From: SXRF01 sp038043465
Lineage (GTDB): Bacteria; Pseudomonadota; Alphaproteobacteria; Rickettsiales; SXRF01
NCBI GenBank assembly: GCA_038043465.1
Contig: JBBTBX010000020.1
Span: 1 to 26,541 of the forward strand
Length of the DNA stretch: 26,541 nucleotides
Direction: 5' to 3'
The position numbers and the translations under genes were made by a program. Below the pieces are notes generated by a model. The model was not told the DNA's origin, did no database searches, and saw only the letters and a program-made list of their open reading frames with translations. Shown piece after piece: positions 7,051 through 14,619 of this stretch (position 1 is the stretch's first letter; every line of letters starts with the position of its first letter).

Positions 7051-9039
7051 TTAAATCCCCCCCGAATAATCCTGGGTTGATTCTATTTCCAAATTGCGGG
7101 CAGGTTCAACCAACTGCACGTCAATATATTTTAGTAATTGTTCTACACAGGCTTGCACGCTGAGATTTTCTGTATCCAAAACAATATCAGGGTTTTGTGG
7201 TTCTTCATATGGCGCGGAGATGCCCGTAAATTCAGGAATTTCACCAGAGCGGGCTTTCGCGTACAAGCCTTTCACATCGCGTTTTTCGCAGGCTTCCAAA
7301 GAGGCTTTGATATGGATATTGTGGAAATAATTAGGGGCGATGGAGCGAACCATCCGCCGATCTTCACGCATTGGCGAAATAAACGCACTAATGACAATTA
7401 CTCCAGCTTTAGCAAATAAAGCTGCTACTTCCCCCACGCGACGCAGATTTTCAGCGCGGTCTTCTGGTGAGAAACCTAAATCTCTATTTAGCCCTTTGCG
7501 GATATTATCGCCATCCAGCACAAACACCTGATAGCCTTTGTCAAACAGGCGTTTTTGCAGTAGTTTGGCAATGGTGGATTTACCCGAGCCAGACAAACCA
7601 GAAAACCATAATATCCCGCCAGTATGCCCATTTGCCAGTGAACGCTGTTCTGGTGTTACACCAAAATCCACATCAAAAATATTGTGCGATTTTACAGTTT
7701 TTGGAGTGCCTGCCCGCTGGTCAAAAAAACCATCCATATTGATAATGCCACCACCTGCCACATCATAATCCTGCAAAATAACAAAGCGGCCAAGACGCGG
7801 GTTATTGTTAAAATCATCAACCACCGCCAGCCCGCGCACCCGCAGGATAATCTCGGCAACGTTGCTGCGCTCCACTCGATTAGCGGGAATTTGCGCCAGA
7901 GTATCAGCGTCTATCACATGCTCGATGGTTTTTATTTCTGCCATCATCTCGGATGTGCCGAGTTTTATTTTATAACGCTTGCCCAGCTCCAGCGGCTTAT
8001 GCCCCAGCCAGAAAATCCGCGCACGGAAAAGATTGGTAAGCACGGGCGCGCGCTCAACGTGGCTGGCTATATGCCCGCGTTCCACGAAAATTTGATCGGT
8101 AAGAGTAATCCCAACTGATTGCCCAGCCGATGCGCTTTGTGGAGGACTTCCTGTTTCTGGCCATGATTCAATAGTTGCGATTTTAGCCAGCGTATTTGAT
8201 GGTGAAAACAACAATTCATCACCAGCTTTAAGTGAACCGCTTTCAATACGTCCAACTAAAATTCTGCGTTCATCAAATTTATAAATATCCTGAATTGGAA
8301 AACGTAAAGGAAGGCTTTCATCAGCACTGGCCACGGTGAATTTTTCCAACATTTCAGTGACGCTGTCACCCTTATACCAAGCCATGTTTGCAGAGGCGGA
8401 TTTTATGCCATCACCATCGCGGGCGGAGATTGGAATAAAACAAGTTGGTGTTACGCCAAGGCTGGCTAAATATTCTCGATATTCTGCTTCAATTTTGGCA
8501 AAAACTTTTTCGTCATAATCCACCATATCCATTTTATTCACCAGCACTGCAATCTGGCGTACACCCAGCAGATGCAGCAAATAGCCATGCCGTTTGCTTT
8601 GTTCGCGGATACCTTCTTTAGCATCAATTAAAACCAACGCCGCATCGGCCTGCGCTGCTCCTGTTATCATGTTTTTCAGGAATTCTTTGTGACCAGGTGC
8701 GTCAATAATAACCACGTCGCGAGTCGGGGTTTTCAACCAGATCTGCGTGGTGTCAATGGTAATGCCCTGATCGCGCTCAGTTTGCAGTGCGTCCATGAGA
8801 AACGACCACTCAAATGGCATTCCGCGCTTTTTGCAACTTGCCTGAATCGCCTCAAATTTGCCATCCGGCAGCGAACCAGTATCATATAACAACCGTCCCA
8901 CCAGCGTGGATTTACCATGATCCACATGACCAACGATGACGATTTTGAGTTGCTGTTTGTTATTGGTAATTTGTAAATTGTAGTTTGTAGTTTGTAATTT
9001 TCCATCATTTTTTAATTTGGGTTGCATTTTTATAACCAT
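7051..9039 (-). CDS. cysNC: Bifunctional sulfate adenylyltransferase subunit 1 / adenylylsulfate kinase
   Basis: A 662-residue fusion. The CysN part is an EF-Tu-like GTPase: GHVDHGKST at residues 37-45, DAPGHKEF and NKMD follow, then beta-barrel domains. With CysD it makes APS from sulfate and ATP at the cost of GTP. The CysC part begins near residue 470, with the P-loop GLSGSGKST around 481-489 and DGDNIRKGLNRDLGFSPEDR after it, and phosphorylates APS to PAPS. The first 30 or so residues are unusual (LQTTNYNLQITNNKQQ) and are encoded by a heptamer repeat arm, so the original start has been replaced. ATG at 9027 is an alternative start; neither has a good ribosome-binding site. A G7 run lies at the last codons. 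Confidence 0.95.
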   Translation of the reverse strand: MVIKMQPKLKNDGKLQTTNYNLQITNNKQQLKIVIVGHVDHGKSTLVGRLLYDTGSLPDGKFEAIQASCKKRGMPFEWSFLMDALQTERDQGITIDTTQIWLKTPTRDVVIIDAPGHKEFLKNMITGAAQADAALVLIDAKEGIREQSKRHGYLLHLLGVRQIAVLVNKMDMVDYDEKVFAKIEAEYREYLASLGVTPTCFIPISARDGDGIKSASANMAWYKGDSVTEMLEKFTVASADESLPLRFPIQDIYKFDERRILVGRIESGSLKAGDELLFSPSNTLAKIATIESWPETGSPPQSASAGQSVGITLTDQIFVERGHIASHVERAPVLTNLFRARIFWLGHKPLELGKRYKIKLGTSEMMAEIKTIEHVIDADTLAQIPANRVERSNVAEIILRVRGLAVVDDFNNNPRLGRFVILQDYDVAGGGIINMDGFFDQRAGTPKTVKSHNIFDVDFGVTPEQRSLANGHTGGILWFSGLSGSGKSTIAKLLQKRLFDKGYQVFVLDGDNIRKGLNRDLGFSPEDRAENLRRVGEVAALFAKAGVIVISAFISPMREDRRMVRSIAPNYFHNIHIKASLEACEKRDVKGLYAKARSGEIPEFTGISAPYEEPQNPDIVLDTENLSVQACVEQLLKYIDVQLVEPARNLEIESTQDYSGGI

Positions 9040-9099
9040 CTGTTTTCAATTTATTTCTATAAATACTTACAATTTACAATCTACTAATTACAAATTACT
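8950..9099. repeat. Two-arm heptamer element H5, covering the cysNC start
   Basis: The left arm (8950-8998) is seven units of the TTGTAGT type and lies within the cysNC frame. The right arm (9065-9099) is five units of the AATTACA type and lies in the gap after cysD. The 66-bp spacer holds the cysNC start codon. The element has therefore supplied the translation start and N-terminal codons of cysNC. Confidence 0.85.
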
Positions 9100-9104
9100 T
9101 ACCG

Positions 9105-9953
9105 TCACATATACCCATCCGCTCGTAACCGTTCAAAACTGCTTTCATCCTCGTCCGCGCCCATTGGTCTGCCTGAGCGTTCCGAAGTTTTTGTTACTCT
9201 GAGTTCCGCTATGATTTTTTCAATGCTATCCGCGTTGCTTTCCACTGGCCAGGTTATACCTTTTTCGCCAAGACTTCTGAAACGCATAATTTTTCCACCA
9301 AAATCACGTCCTTCAAATTCATTATATTTTTTAGCATAATAAAGCGGAACGATCGGTATATTCTCGCGCTGGATATAGAGCCAGATGTCAAGCTCTGTCC
9401 AATGCAGTAGTGGGTGAATACGGATGCTGGTGCCTGGCGCAAATTCGGTTTTATATTGATCCCAGAATTCAGGGGGTTGCTCTTTCACATCCCAACCACC
9501 TTCCACTCCACGCGGTGAAAAAACTCGCTCTTTTGCCCGTGTCGCTTCCTCATCACGGCGGATACCAGCGACGATTCCGACAAAACCATGTTCCTCAATA
9601 ACTTTTTTTAAGCCCAGAGTTTTGCGCGATGCCACACGTGCGGCATGAGGCAGAGTAATATCAGTTGCTTCAATCGGTGGGCAGATAGGAGAGAACAGAT
9701 TCACCTCCCACTCCCTCACATATTGGTCACGAAAAGCATAAACTTCAGGCATTTCGAGTTCAGTATCGCAATGAATAAGTGGAAAAGGAATTTTGCCAAA
9801 AAACGCTTTGCGGGCAAGGTGAATCATCACATTGGAATCTTTGCCAAACGACCATAACATCGCCAGTTTATCAATAGCGTGAAAGGCTTCACGAAAAATA
9901 TATATGCTTTGCGCTTCGAGTTGGTCTAGATGGCTTAAGGTGTCATGGGTCAT
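9105..9953 (-). CDS. cysD: Sulfate adenylyltransferase subunit 2
   Basis: A 282-residue PP-loop ATP pyrophosphatase with SFGKDS at residues 35-40, which makes APS together with CysN. Later conserved stretches are present (GIVAGIRRDEEATRAKER, the RIHPLLHWTELDIWLYI region and the C-terminal ERSGRPMGADEDES). I take ATG at 9953 as the start; a TTG two codons earlier (9959) is possible. The bases directly upstream belong to the inverted-repeat arm of the four-helix-bundle element, so the native ribosome-binding site may have been replaced. It ends just before element H5, which separates it from cysNC. Confidence 0.95.
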   Translation of the reverse strand: MTHDTLSHLDQLEAQSIYIFREAFHAIDKLAMLWSFGKDSNVMIHLARKAFFGKIPFPLIHCDTELEMPEVYAFRDQYVREWEVNLFSPICPPIEATDITLPHAARVASRKTLGLKKVIEEHGFVGIVAGIRRDEEATRAKERVFSPRGVEGGWDVKEQPPEFWDQYKTEFAPGTSIRIHPLLHWTELDIWLYIQRENIPIVPLYYAKKYNEFEGRDFGGKIMRFRSLGEKGITWPVESNADSIEKIIAELRVTKTSERSGRPMGADEDESSFERLRADGYM

Positions 9954-9961
9954 GGGCAATT

Positions 9962-10414
9962 CTCGGGATTAGGGATTCGTGTTTCGTGCTTCGGAAAGTG
10001 ATTTTTTATTTCTAAGTGCTTGCAGTAATTTATTTAACATTTTACCAATATCATCTAGCAATAATTCTGTATTTTGACATTGTATTTCCGTAATATATTT
10101 TCGATCACGAGCAATTAAAATTTGTGTGTTAAGCTCTGATAACGAGCCTCGTGAAATTGTTAGAAATTGTATATATTCAGGAGTGCCTCCTCGAGAACTT
10201 CCTTCAGCTATATTTGACGGAACAGAAACCGCAGCCCTACGCATCTGACTGGCAAGTCCATAAGTTTCTGATTTTGGAAAATCAGTAGTTATATCATATA
10301 TTAAATTAGTAAGAAGCATCGCTTTTTTCCATACATCAAGATCTTTATATCCACCCGCCATATTTTTATTATTCCTTTTCCCCGAATCCTGAAACACGAA
10401 TCTCTAATCCCGAA
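9962..10414. mobile_element. Candidate mobile unit: four-helix-bundle gene between inverted heptamer arms
   Basis: The arms are 9962-9997 and 10380-10414. Each is a run of degenerate 7-bp units (GGGATTA, GGGATTC, GTGTTTC and so on). They are inverted copies of each other, identical over most of about 35 bp. Between them is one gene. The unit separates cysH from cysD, which would otherwise be adjacent, and supplies the last codons of cysH. Its layout matches the short two-arm palindromes elsewhere in the window, but with a gene as spacer. Mobility is inferred from this layout. No target-site duplication was identified. Confidence 0.6.
9969..10361 (-). CDS. Four-helix-bundle protein (23S rRNA intervening-sequence protein family)
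   Basis: About 130 residues from the likely start MAGGYKDLDVWKKAM. The family signature is clear: DLDVWKKAM, FPKSETYGLASQMRRAAVSV, then PSNIAEGSSRG, EYIQFLTISRGSLSEL and a final helix. Members were first found in intervening sequences of 23S rRNA genes and later as free-standing genes; they form pentameric four-helix bundles, and the Avd protein of diversity-generating retroelements has the same fold. The biochemical role is unknown. The gene lies wholly within an inverted-repeat pair, and its last residues (SEARNTNP) are encoded by an arm. An ATG twelve codons upstream (10397) is less likely because it lies inside the other arm. Confidence 0.9.
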   Translation of the reverse strand: MAGGYKDLDVWKKAMLLTNLIYDITTDFPKSETYGLASQMRRAAVSVPSNIAEGSSRGGTPEYIQFLTISRGSLSELNTQILIARDRKYITEIQCQNTELLLDDIGKMLNKLLQALRNKKSLSEARNTNP

Positions 10415-11115
10415 ATATGCAGTCCACATTCAGTTTTTTGTTGGTCTTCTTTTGCTGTATGCCGCCATCTGCCCGCACGTTCATCCTCGCCAGCTTTTAC
10501 AATAGAAGTGCATGGAGCGCAGCCGATAGAAAGATAGCCTTGAGCGACAAGTGGGTGCGCTGGTAAATCACGCTTTGCAGCTTCCTGTTTCTGTCGTGCT
10601 TTGTCCCAGTTCGCGAGTGGATTAATGCGGAAAATATTTTTATCATCAAGTTCGATAGTTTCGAGTTTAGCACGCTCACTATTCTGGTAGCGTTTACGTC
10701 CTGTTATCAGCGCTTCAATGCCAAGTTCTTTTACGGCTCTATCGAGTGGCTCAACTTTGCGCATCCAGCAGCAGCGGTCAGGGTTTGAATTCCACAAATC
10801 ACCTTTTTCATCTATGCGGTTAAGCAGTTCTGGATCTGGCGTTAGAAAATTCAGATTCTGTAAACCCAGCTTATTTTTTAGTGCCTCGACATACTGCAAA
10901 GTTTCAGGAAAATGCTTGCCCGTTTCGAGAAATAATACAGGCGTTTTATTATCAATTTCAGAAACTATTGCCAGCAGCAAAGCAGCGTCGGCACCGAAGG
11001 AAGAAATAAGAGCAATTTTATTTTTAAAGACATCACCAATCATCACCTGCAACAAATCGCCAGCGTCTAGTTCACCATATTTTTTTTGAAGTTCTGGCAG
11101 TTTCTGAGTGTTCAT
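10369..11115 (-). CDS. cysH: Phosphoadenylyl/adenylyl-sulfate reductase, Fe-S (APS reductase) type
   Basis: 248 residues from ATG 11115, which overlaps the cysG stop as ATGA; a GTG three codons earlier is less likely. It has a PP-loop fold with SSFGADAALLL at about 38-48. Cysteine pairs C115-C116 and C199-x2-C202 are the 4Fe-4S ligands typical of APS reductases, and C230 in KTECGLH is the catalytic cysteine. It reduces APS (or PAPS, as some cluster-bearing CysH enzymes do) to sulfite using thioredoxin or glutaredoxin. The native protein probably ended soon after ECGLH; the last 15 residues are encoded by the arm of the adjacent four-helix-bundle unit. Confidence 0.93.
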   Translation of the reverse strand: MNTQKLPELQKKYGELDAGDLLQVMIGDVFKNKIALISSFGADAALLLAIVSEIDNKTPVLFLETGKHFPETLQYVEALKNKLGLQNLNFLTPDPELLNRIDEKGDLWNSNPDRCCWMRKVEPLDRAVKELGIEALITGRKRYQNSERAKLETIELDDKNIFRINPLANWDKARQKQEAAKRDLPAHPLVAQGYLSIGCAPCTSIVKAGEDERAGRWRHTAKEDQQKTECGLHISGLEIRVSGFGEKE

Positions 11116-11648
11116 TTTAGCCACCCTTTAGCAGCCAGAAAATTTTCGCTTTCTGCCAAAACTTCGGGAATATTCTTACCATCAGCTTTTAGTTTTTTGC
11201 GGAAATCAGCAATTTCAACCACACGATTTTCCCATTCTGCACCAAATTTTGTGGCGATATAATCACGGATTTTGCGTGACAAAGTTGGCGATGCACCACT
11301 TGTAGAAACGGCAATAACCAGGTCACCACGTTTTACATTAGCAGTGAAATAAAAATCACAGAGATCGTTCATATCCTCAACATTAACCAGCTTTCCCGCA
11401 GCGCGGGCGGCATCAGAAATTTGTTTGGAAATTTCGTGAGAAAGCCCACAAACCATAATTATTCTTTCGTCATTGCGAACGAAGTGAAGCAATCCAGTCT
11501 GGATTGCCGCGTCGACTTCGTCTCCTCGCAATGACAAAATATTTGTCGCCCCATACTCAAGCAACTGCTTATGGCGTTTTGCGTAAGCTTCGCCCTTGCC
11601 AATCAGCAGAATAGGAATTTTTGTGAGGTCAAGGGCAATGGGAAACAT
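11112..11648 (-). CDS. cysG: Precorrin-2 dehydrogenase / sirohydrochlorin ferrochelatase (CysG N-terminal type)
   Basis: About 178 residues. It makes siroheme, the prosthetic group of CysI, from precorrin-2. The start MFPIALDLTKIPILLIGKGEA contains the family's nucleotide-binding loop, and FYFTANVKRGDLVIAVSTSGASPTLSRKIRD is the conserved middle part. The methyltransferase half of full-length CysG is absent, as in Met8/YlnF-type proteins. I take ATG 11648, one base after the cysI stop, over the upstream ATG at 11669, because the family begins at this point. A palindromic element (11469-11535) is inserted in frame and adds about 22 residues to the NAD-binding domain. Confidence 0.85.
   Translation of the reverse strand: MFPIALDLTKIPILLIGKGEAYAKRHKQLLEYGATNILSLRGDEVDAAIQTGLLHFVRNDERIIMVCGLSHEISKQISDAARAAGKLVNVEDMNDLCDFYFTANVKRGDLVIAVSTSGASPTLSRKIRDYIATKFGAEWENRVVEIADFRKKLKADGKNIPEVLAESENFLAAKGWLK
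11469..11535. repeat. Palindromic element P1, in frame inside cysG
   Basis: The ends are GTCATTGCGA (11469-11478) and TCGCAATGAC (11526-11535). The centre is GCAATCCAG T CTGGATTGC (11489-11507). This type of palindrome is familiar from Rickettsia and other bacterial genomes. Here it encodes an extra peptide between LSLRGDE and HFVRNDE without breaking the frame. Confidence 0.85.
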
Positions 11649-11649
11649 T

Positions 11650-13386
11650 TTACTTCGCCCAATCCACATTCAACTGTTCCACAGCATATTTCTTTACTTC
11701 ATTAATGCCATAGCGGGTGCAGAAATCACCAAATTCTTCACCTGAATTTCGCTTATCTTTCCATAGAGCGAACATTGGCGAAAGTGCTGCTGGGATATTA
11801 TCATAATGCACCTTATCAAAGATTTTTTCATTAAGGCGCGTGCCTGCAAAATCACCACCAATATGCAGCGCGTAATGGTCAGGCATTCTTCCGACAATAC
11901 CAATATCACCGACTGTCGGGCGCGAACAACCATTCGGGCAACCAGCAATGCGGATGGAAATTTTTTCATTAAGCACTCCTTGTTGCTGCATAATTTTTTC
12001 AATCTCGGCAACAAGAGGAAGCTTTACGCGTTCTGCTTCAGCAAGGGCTTTGCCACAGGTTGGGTAAGCAACGCAAGCCAGCATATTGCGATAAACAGGC
12101 GTTATATCGCCGTGAAGTTTTACCCCATGATCGTGCAGTATTTTTTCAATGCGTAGTTTTTCCCCAGTTTCAATATCACAAAGAAGAATATTTTGGTCAG
12201 CGGTTAGGGCTAGATTCATGCCATATTCAAGAATCACAGCGCGCAGTCCTGTACGAATTTGTTCATTCTCCCTGTCAACAATACGTCCGCTGGAAATAGG
12301 AACGCCCAAGAACCATTTACCATCTAGTTGCTCATGCCAGCCGATATGGTCTTCCACCGCGAATTTTCCAATAGGTTTTGGTGCATCCATTTCGCGACCG
12401 ATATATTTTTCCAACTCTGATTTTGCCCAGGCTTCACCTTTTTCAGCTATTACATATTTCAGGCGGGCATGCTGCCTGTCTGTGCGGTCACCATGGTCAC
12501 GTTGGAGCTTTATCACCGCCTCTGTCGCTGGAATAAACAGCTCATTCGGCACATACATAATTGGCGTGGCAAGGCGTGGATAGGTTTTGGCATTGCCATG
12601 CTTCATTCCAAGGCCACCACCGAGCGCAAAATTATAACCGGCATGCTCCTGTCCATTGAATAACGAGATAATAGCAAGGTCATTGGTCAGAACATCAACG
12701 CAGTTATCTTCGGGTGTGGAAAGAGCAATTTTGAATTTGCGCGGCATGTATGTATCGCCGTAAAGAGGCTCGGCAACTCCGCCATCATTTGCCGTCGGGT
12801 TAAATTTATAATCATGGACTTTTTCACCATCCAACCACACCTCATAATAGCTGCTGGTTTTTGGCGCGCAGTGCGCAGCAAGCTTATAGCCATCAGCCTC
12901 TAGTTTAGCGTGGATTTTGTCTTTAATCGGCGCAGGACACATCATGATATTACGTACCACATCACCACAACCACCGAGAGTCGAAAGCAATAGATGGTTG
13001 ATGTCAGCAATGAGTGGCTTCATTCCCACTTTTTTGATACAGTGGAATTGGAATGTTTCACGGGTAGTAATGCGTAGCGTGCCGTTGGCGTATTTTTCAG
13101 CGAGTACATCAAGTGCCAGATATTGCGCGGCAGTGAGCTTGCCACCTGGGCATTTCATCCGCACCATGAATTCATATTCTTTTTCTAGCCCAGCTTTTTT
13201 GCGTGCAGTTGCACTGTCACGATCATAACCAAAATAGCTGCCATGAAATTTCAGCAGCTCATAAGTTTCATCGCTTACTTCCTGCGTAGAAGTGTCGGCA
13301 AGCTCGGCAGCAATTTTGCCTTTTAAGTGACCACTTGCGAGCTTTATATTTTCTGCACCAGAAAGTTTTTTGACGGTTTCAGTCAT
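11650..13386 (-). CDS. cysI: Sulfite reductase hemoprotein (beta) subunit
   Basis: 578 residues, close to the usual length of NADPH-type CysI (about 570). It reduces sulfite to sulfide with six electrons. The siroheme/4Fe-4S ligands are C438-x5-C444 (ACVAYPTC) and C483-x3-C487 (GCPNGC), followed by SRPTVGDIGIVGR. The N-terminal LKFHGSYFGYDRDSATARK and LRITTRETFQFHCIKK are typical. It is the first gene of the minus-strand sulfur operon, and the next gene makes its siroheme. Its usual flavoprotein partner CysJ is not in the window; the fused oxidoreductase at the operon's end could replace it. Confidence 0.96.
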   Translation of the reverse strand: MTETVKKLSGAENIKLASGHLKGKIAAELADTSTQEVSDETYELLKFHGSYFGYDRDSATARKKAGLEKEYEFMVRMKCPGGKLTAAQYLALDVLAEKYANGTLRITTRETFQFHCIKKVGMKPLIADINHLLLSTLGGCGDVVRNIMMCPAPIKDKIHAKLEADGYKLAAHCAPKTSSYYEVWLDGEKVHDYKFNPTANDGGVAEPLYGDTYMPRKFKIALSTPEDNCVDVLTNDLAIISLFNGQEHAGYNFALGGGLGMKHGNAKTYPRLATPIMYVPNELFIPATEAVIKLQRDHGDRTDRQHARLKYVIAEKGEAWAKSELEKYIGREMDAPKPIGKFAVEDHIGWHEQLDGKWFLGVPISSGRIVDRENEQIRTGLRAVILEYGMNLALTADQNILLCDIETGEKLRIEKILHDHGVKLHGDITPVYRNMLACVAYPTCGKALAEAERVKLPLVAEIEKIMQQQGVLNEKISIRIAGCPNGCSRPTVGDIGIVGRMPDHYALHIGGDFAGTRLNEKIFDKVHYDNIPAALSPMFALWKDKRNSGEEFGDFCTRYGINEVKKYAVEQLNVDWAK

Positions 13387-13419
13387 GAATATTTTTCCAA
13401 GTTATTAGTTTAATATGCC

Positions 13420-13448
13420 TATTTAATTGTAGTATAACATAATTTCAA
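13420..13448 (-). promoter_or_regulatory. Likely promoter of the sulfur operon
   Basis: On the minus strand, TTGAAA (13448-13443) and TAAATA (13425-13420) are 17 bp apart. An alternative extended -10, TGTTATACT, lies at 13439-13431. Either would give a short leader to the cysI ATG at 13386. The 114-bp gap to the neighbouring gene is very AT-rich. No operator was recognised. Confidence 0.4.
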
Positions 13449-13501
13449 TATTTATTTGTATAATTATTTATATAACATATAATTTATGTATTAATATAGT
13501 A

Positions 13502-14251
13502 TTATCTAATTAAAAACAAAATGTTAGTAATTTGTGGATAGATTAAACACAAAAATAAAGCTATCGCCAAAGCGGGGCCAAATGGAAATACCTGCCCTTT
13601 GCCCAGTATCCTCCAGATTAGCCCAAGTAGCACGCCCAATATCCCAGAAATAAATAAAAACACTGGAATGGCGCTTAAATCCAGCCACACACCAACAATG
13701 GCAAAAAACTTTACATCACCAAAACCGAGCATAGAACGCCCGCGCAGCGCGCTATAGCCATAATGCAGAAGCAGGGCAAGCCCTGTCATAAGACCAAAGC
13801 CCCACAAAATATCCGCAGAGAATGTTCCGCCCACGAAATGATAGGCAATGGCGAGAGGCAGCAATATGACATGCACGCAGTCGGGAATAATAAAATGCTC
13901 AAGATCAGCGACAATCATAATCATCAGCATAATCACTGTGCCAGCCAGTATAAATCCTTGTAGTGTCAGACCGTAGCGTAGATAGAGAAAGGCGAATAAC
14001 GCACCAGTGATAAGCTCAATTAGAGGATAACGCGCGGAGATTTTGGCAGAGCAATGCCCACATTTTCCACCAGAAAACAGCCATGAAAATATCGGGAATA
14101 AATCGCTAAAACCCAGTGTTGTATTACATTTAGGGCAATAGGAAGGTTTTTTTATAACATCTATTTCCAGAGGCAAGCGGTAGCTGGCGCAAGTTATAAA
14201 ACTGCCAAAAACCAAGCCCGCACAAATGACTATAAAAAGTTCAAACAGCAT
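13502..14251 (-). CDS. Prepilin peptidase (A24 family, PilD-like)
   Basis: About 249 residues from ATG 14251 (GGGGA upstream); a GTG six codons earlier (14269) is possible. An N-terminal domain with two CxxC pairs (CPKCN and CGHC, about residues 39-70) binds zinc and is linked to N-methylation. Several membrane helices then carry the two aspartate motifs of the peptidase, DLEHFIIPD and GFGDVK. It cleaves, and may methylate, type IV prepilins or pseudopilins at the inner membrane. No pilus genes are visible nearby. Confidence 0.92.
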   Translation of the reverse strand: MLFELFIVICAGLVFGSFITCASYRLPLEIDVIKKPSYCPKCNTTLGFSDLFPIFSWLFSGGKCGHCSAKISARYPLIELITGALFAFLYLRYGLTLQGFILAGTVIMLMIMIVADLEHFIIPDCVHVILLPLAIAYHFVGGTFSADILWGFGLMTGLALLLHYGYSALRGRSMLGFGDVKFFAIVGVWLDLSAIPVFLFISGILGVLLGLIWRILGKGQVFPFGPALAIALFLCLIYPQITNILFLIR

Positions 14252-14282
14252 ATTTCCCCATAAACTCACCCATAAACCATCG

Positions 14283-14311
14283 TTGCAAACGAGCTTAGCA
14301 AGTGTTATACG
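14283..14311 (+). promoter_or_regulatory. Likely bolA promoter
   Basis: TTGCAA (14283-14288) and TATACG (14306-14311) are 17 bp apart, about 45 bp before the bolA ATG. Confidence 0.4.
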
Positions 14312-14356
14312 AAATCAAATTTTAAGGGAATAATAATATTTTAAGTAAGTAGCAAA

Positions 14357-14587
14357 ATGCCAATGCCCGCTTTAGAGATTGAAACATTAGTAAAAACCGC
14401 CATCCCCGATGCTGAAATTACACTAATTGATACGGCAGGAGATAGTGACCACTACAGCATTACAGTGTCTTCCAAGCTGTTTTCTGGAAAAACCCGTGTC
14501 CAGCAACATAAAATGATAATGGACGCGCTGGGAAAAAATATGGGCGGAAGGTTGCACGCTTTATCAATAACAACCAAAACAATTTGA
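14357..14587 (+). CDS. bolA: BolA-family protein
   Basis: 76 residues of the BolA/IbaG type, with the conserved stretch LFSGKTRVQQHKMIMDALG (about 41-59) and the invariant histidine at about 51. BolA proteins pair with monothiol glutaredoxins around a 2Fe-2S cluster. A glutaredoxin gene often follows bolA in proteobacteria; here only its 3' remnant is left (14620-14735). Confidence 0.9.
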   Translation: MPMPALEIETLVKTAIPDAEITLIDTAGDSDHYSITVSSKLFSGKTRVQQHKMIMDALGKNMGGRLHALSITTKTI

Positions 14588-14592
14588 AATAT

Positions 14593-14618
14593 GTCATACC
14601 GAGCGTAGCCGAGGTATC
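14593..14618. repeat. Half of a palindromic repeat (P3), next to the glutaredoxin remnant
   Basis: The sequence starts GTCATACCGAG and ends CGAGGTATC, with a short internal ATACC/GGTAT pair. I know similar sequences as one half of longer palindromes in other bacterial genomes. It joins directly onto the glutaredoxin fragment, replacing the missing 5' part of that gene. Confidence 0.5.
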
Positions 14619-14619
14619 T

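Noticed and set aside
9969..10397. Four-helix-bundle gene as a true 23S rRNA intervening sequence
   Set aside because: No rRNA sequence is present on either side; the neighbours are cysH and cysD.
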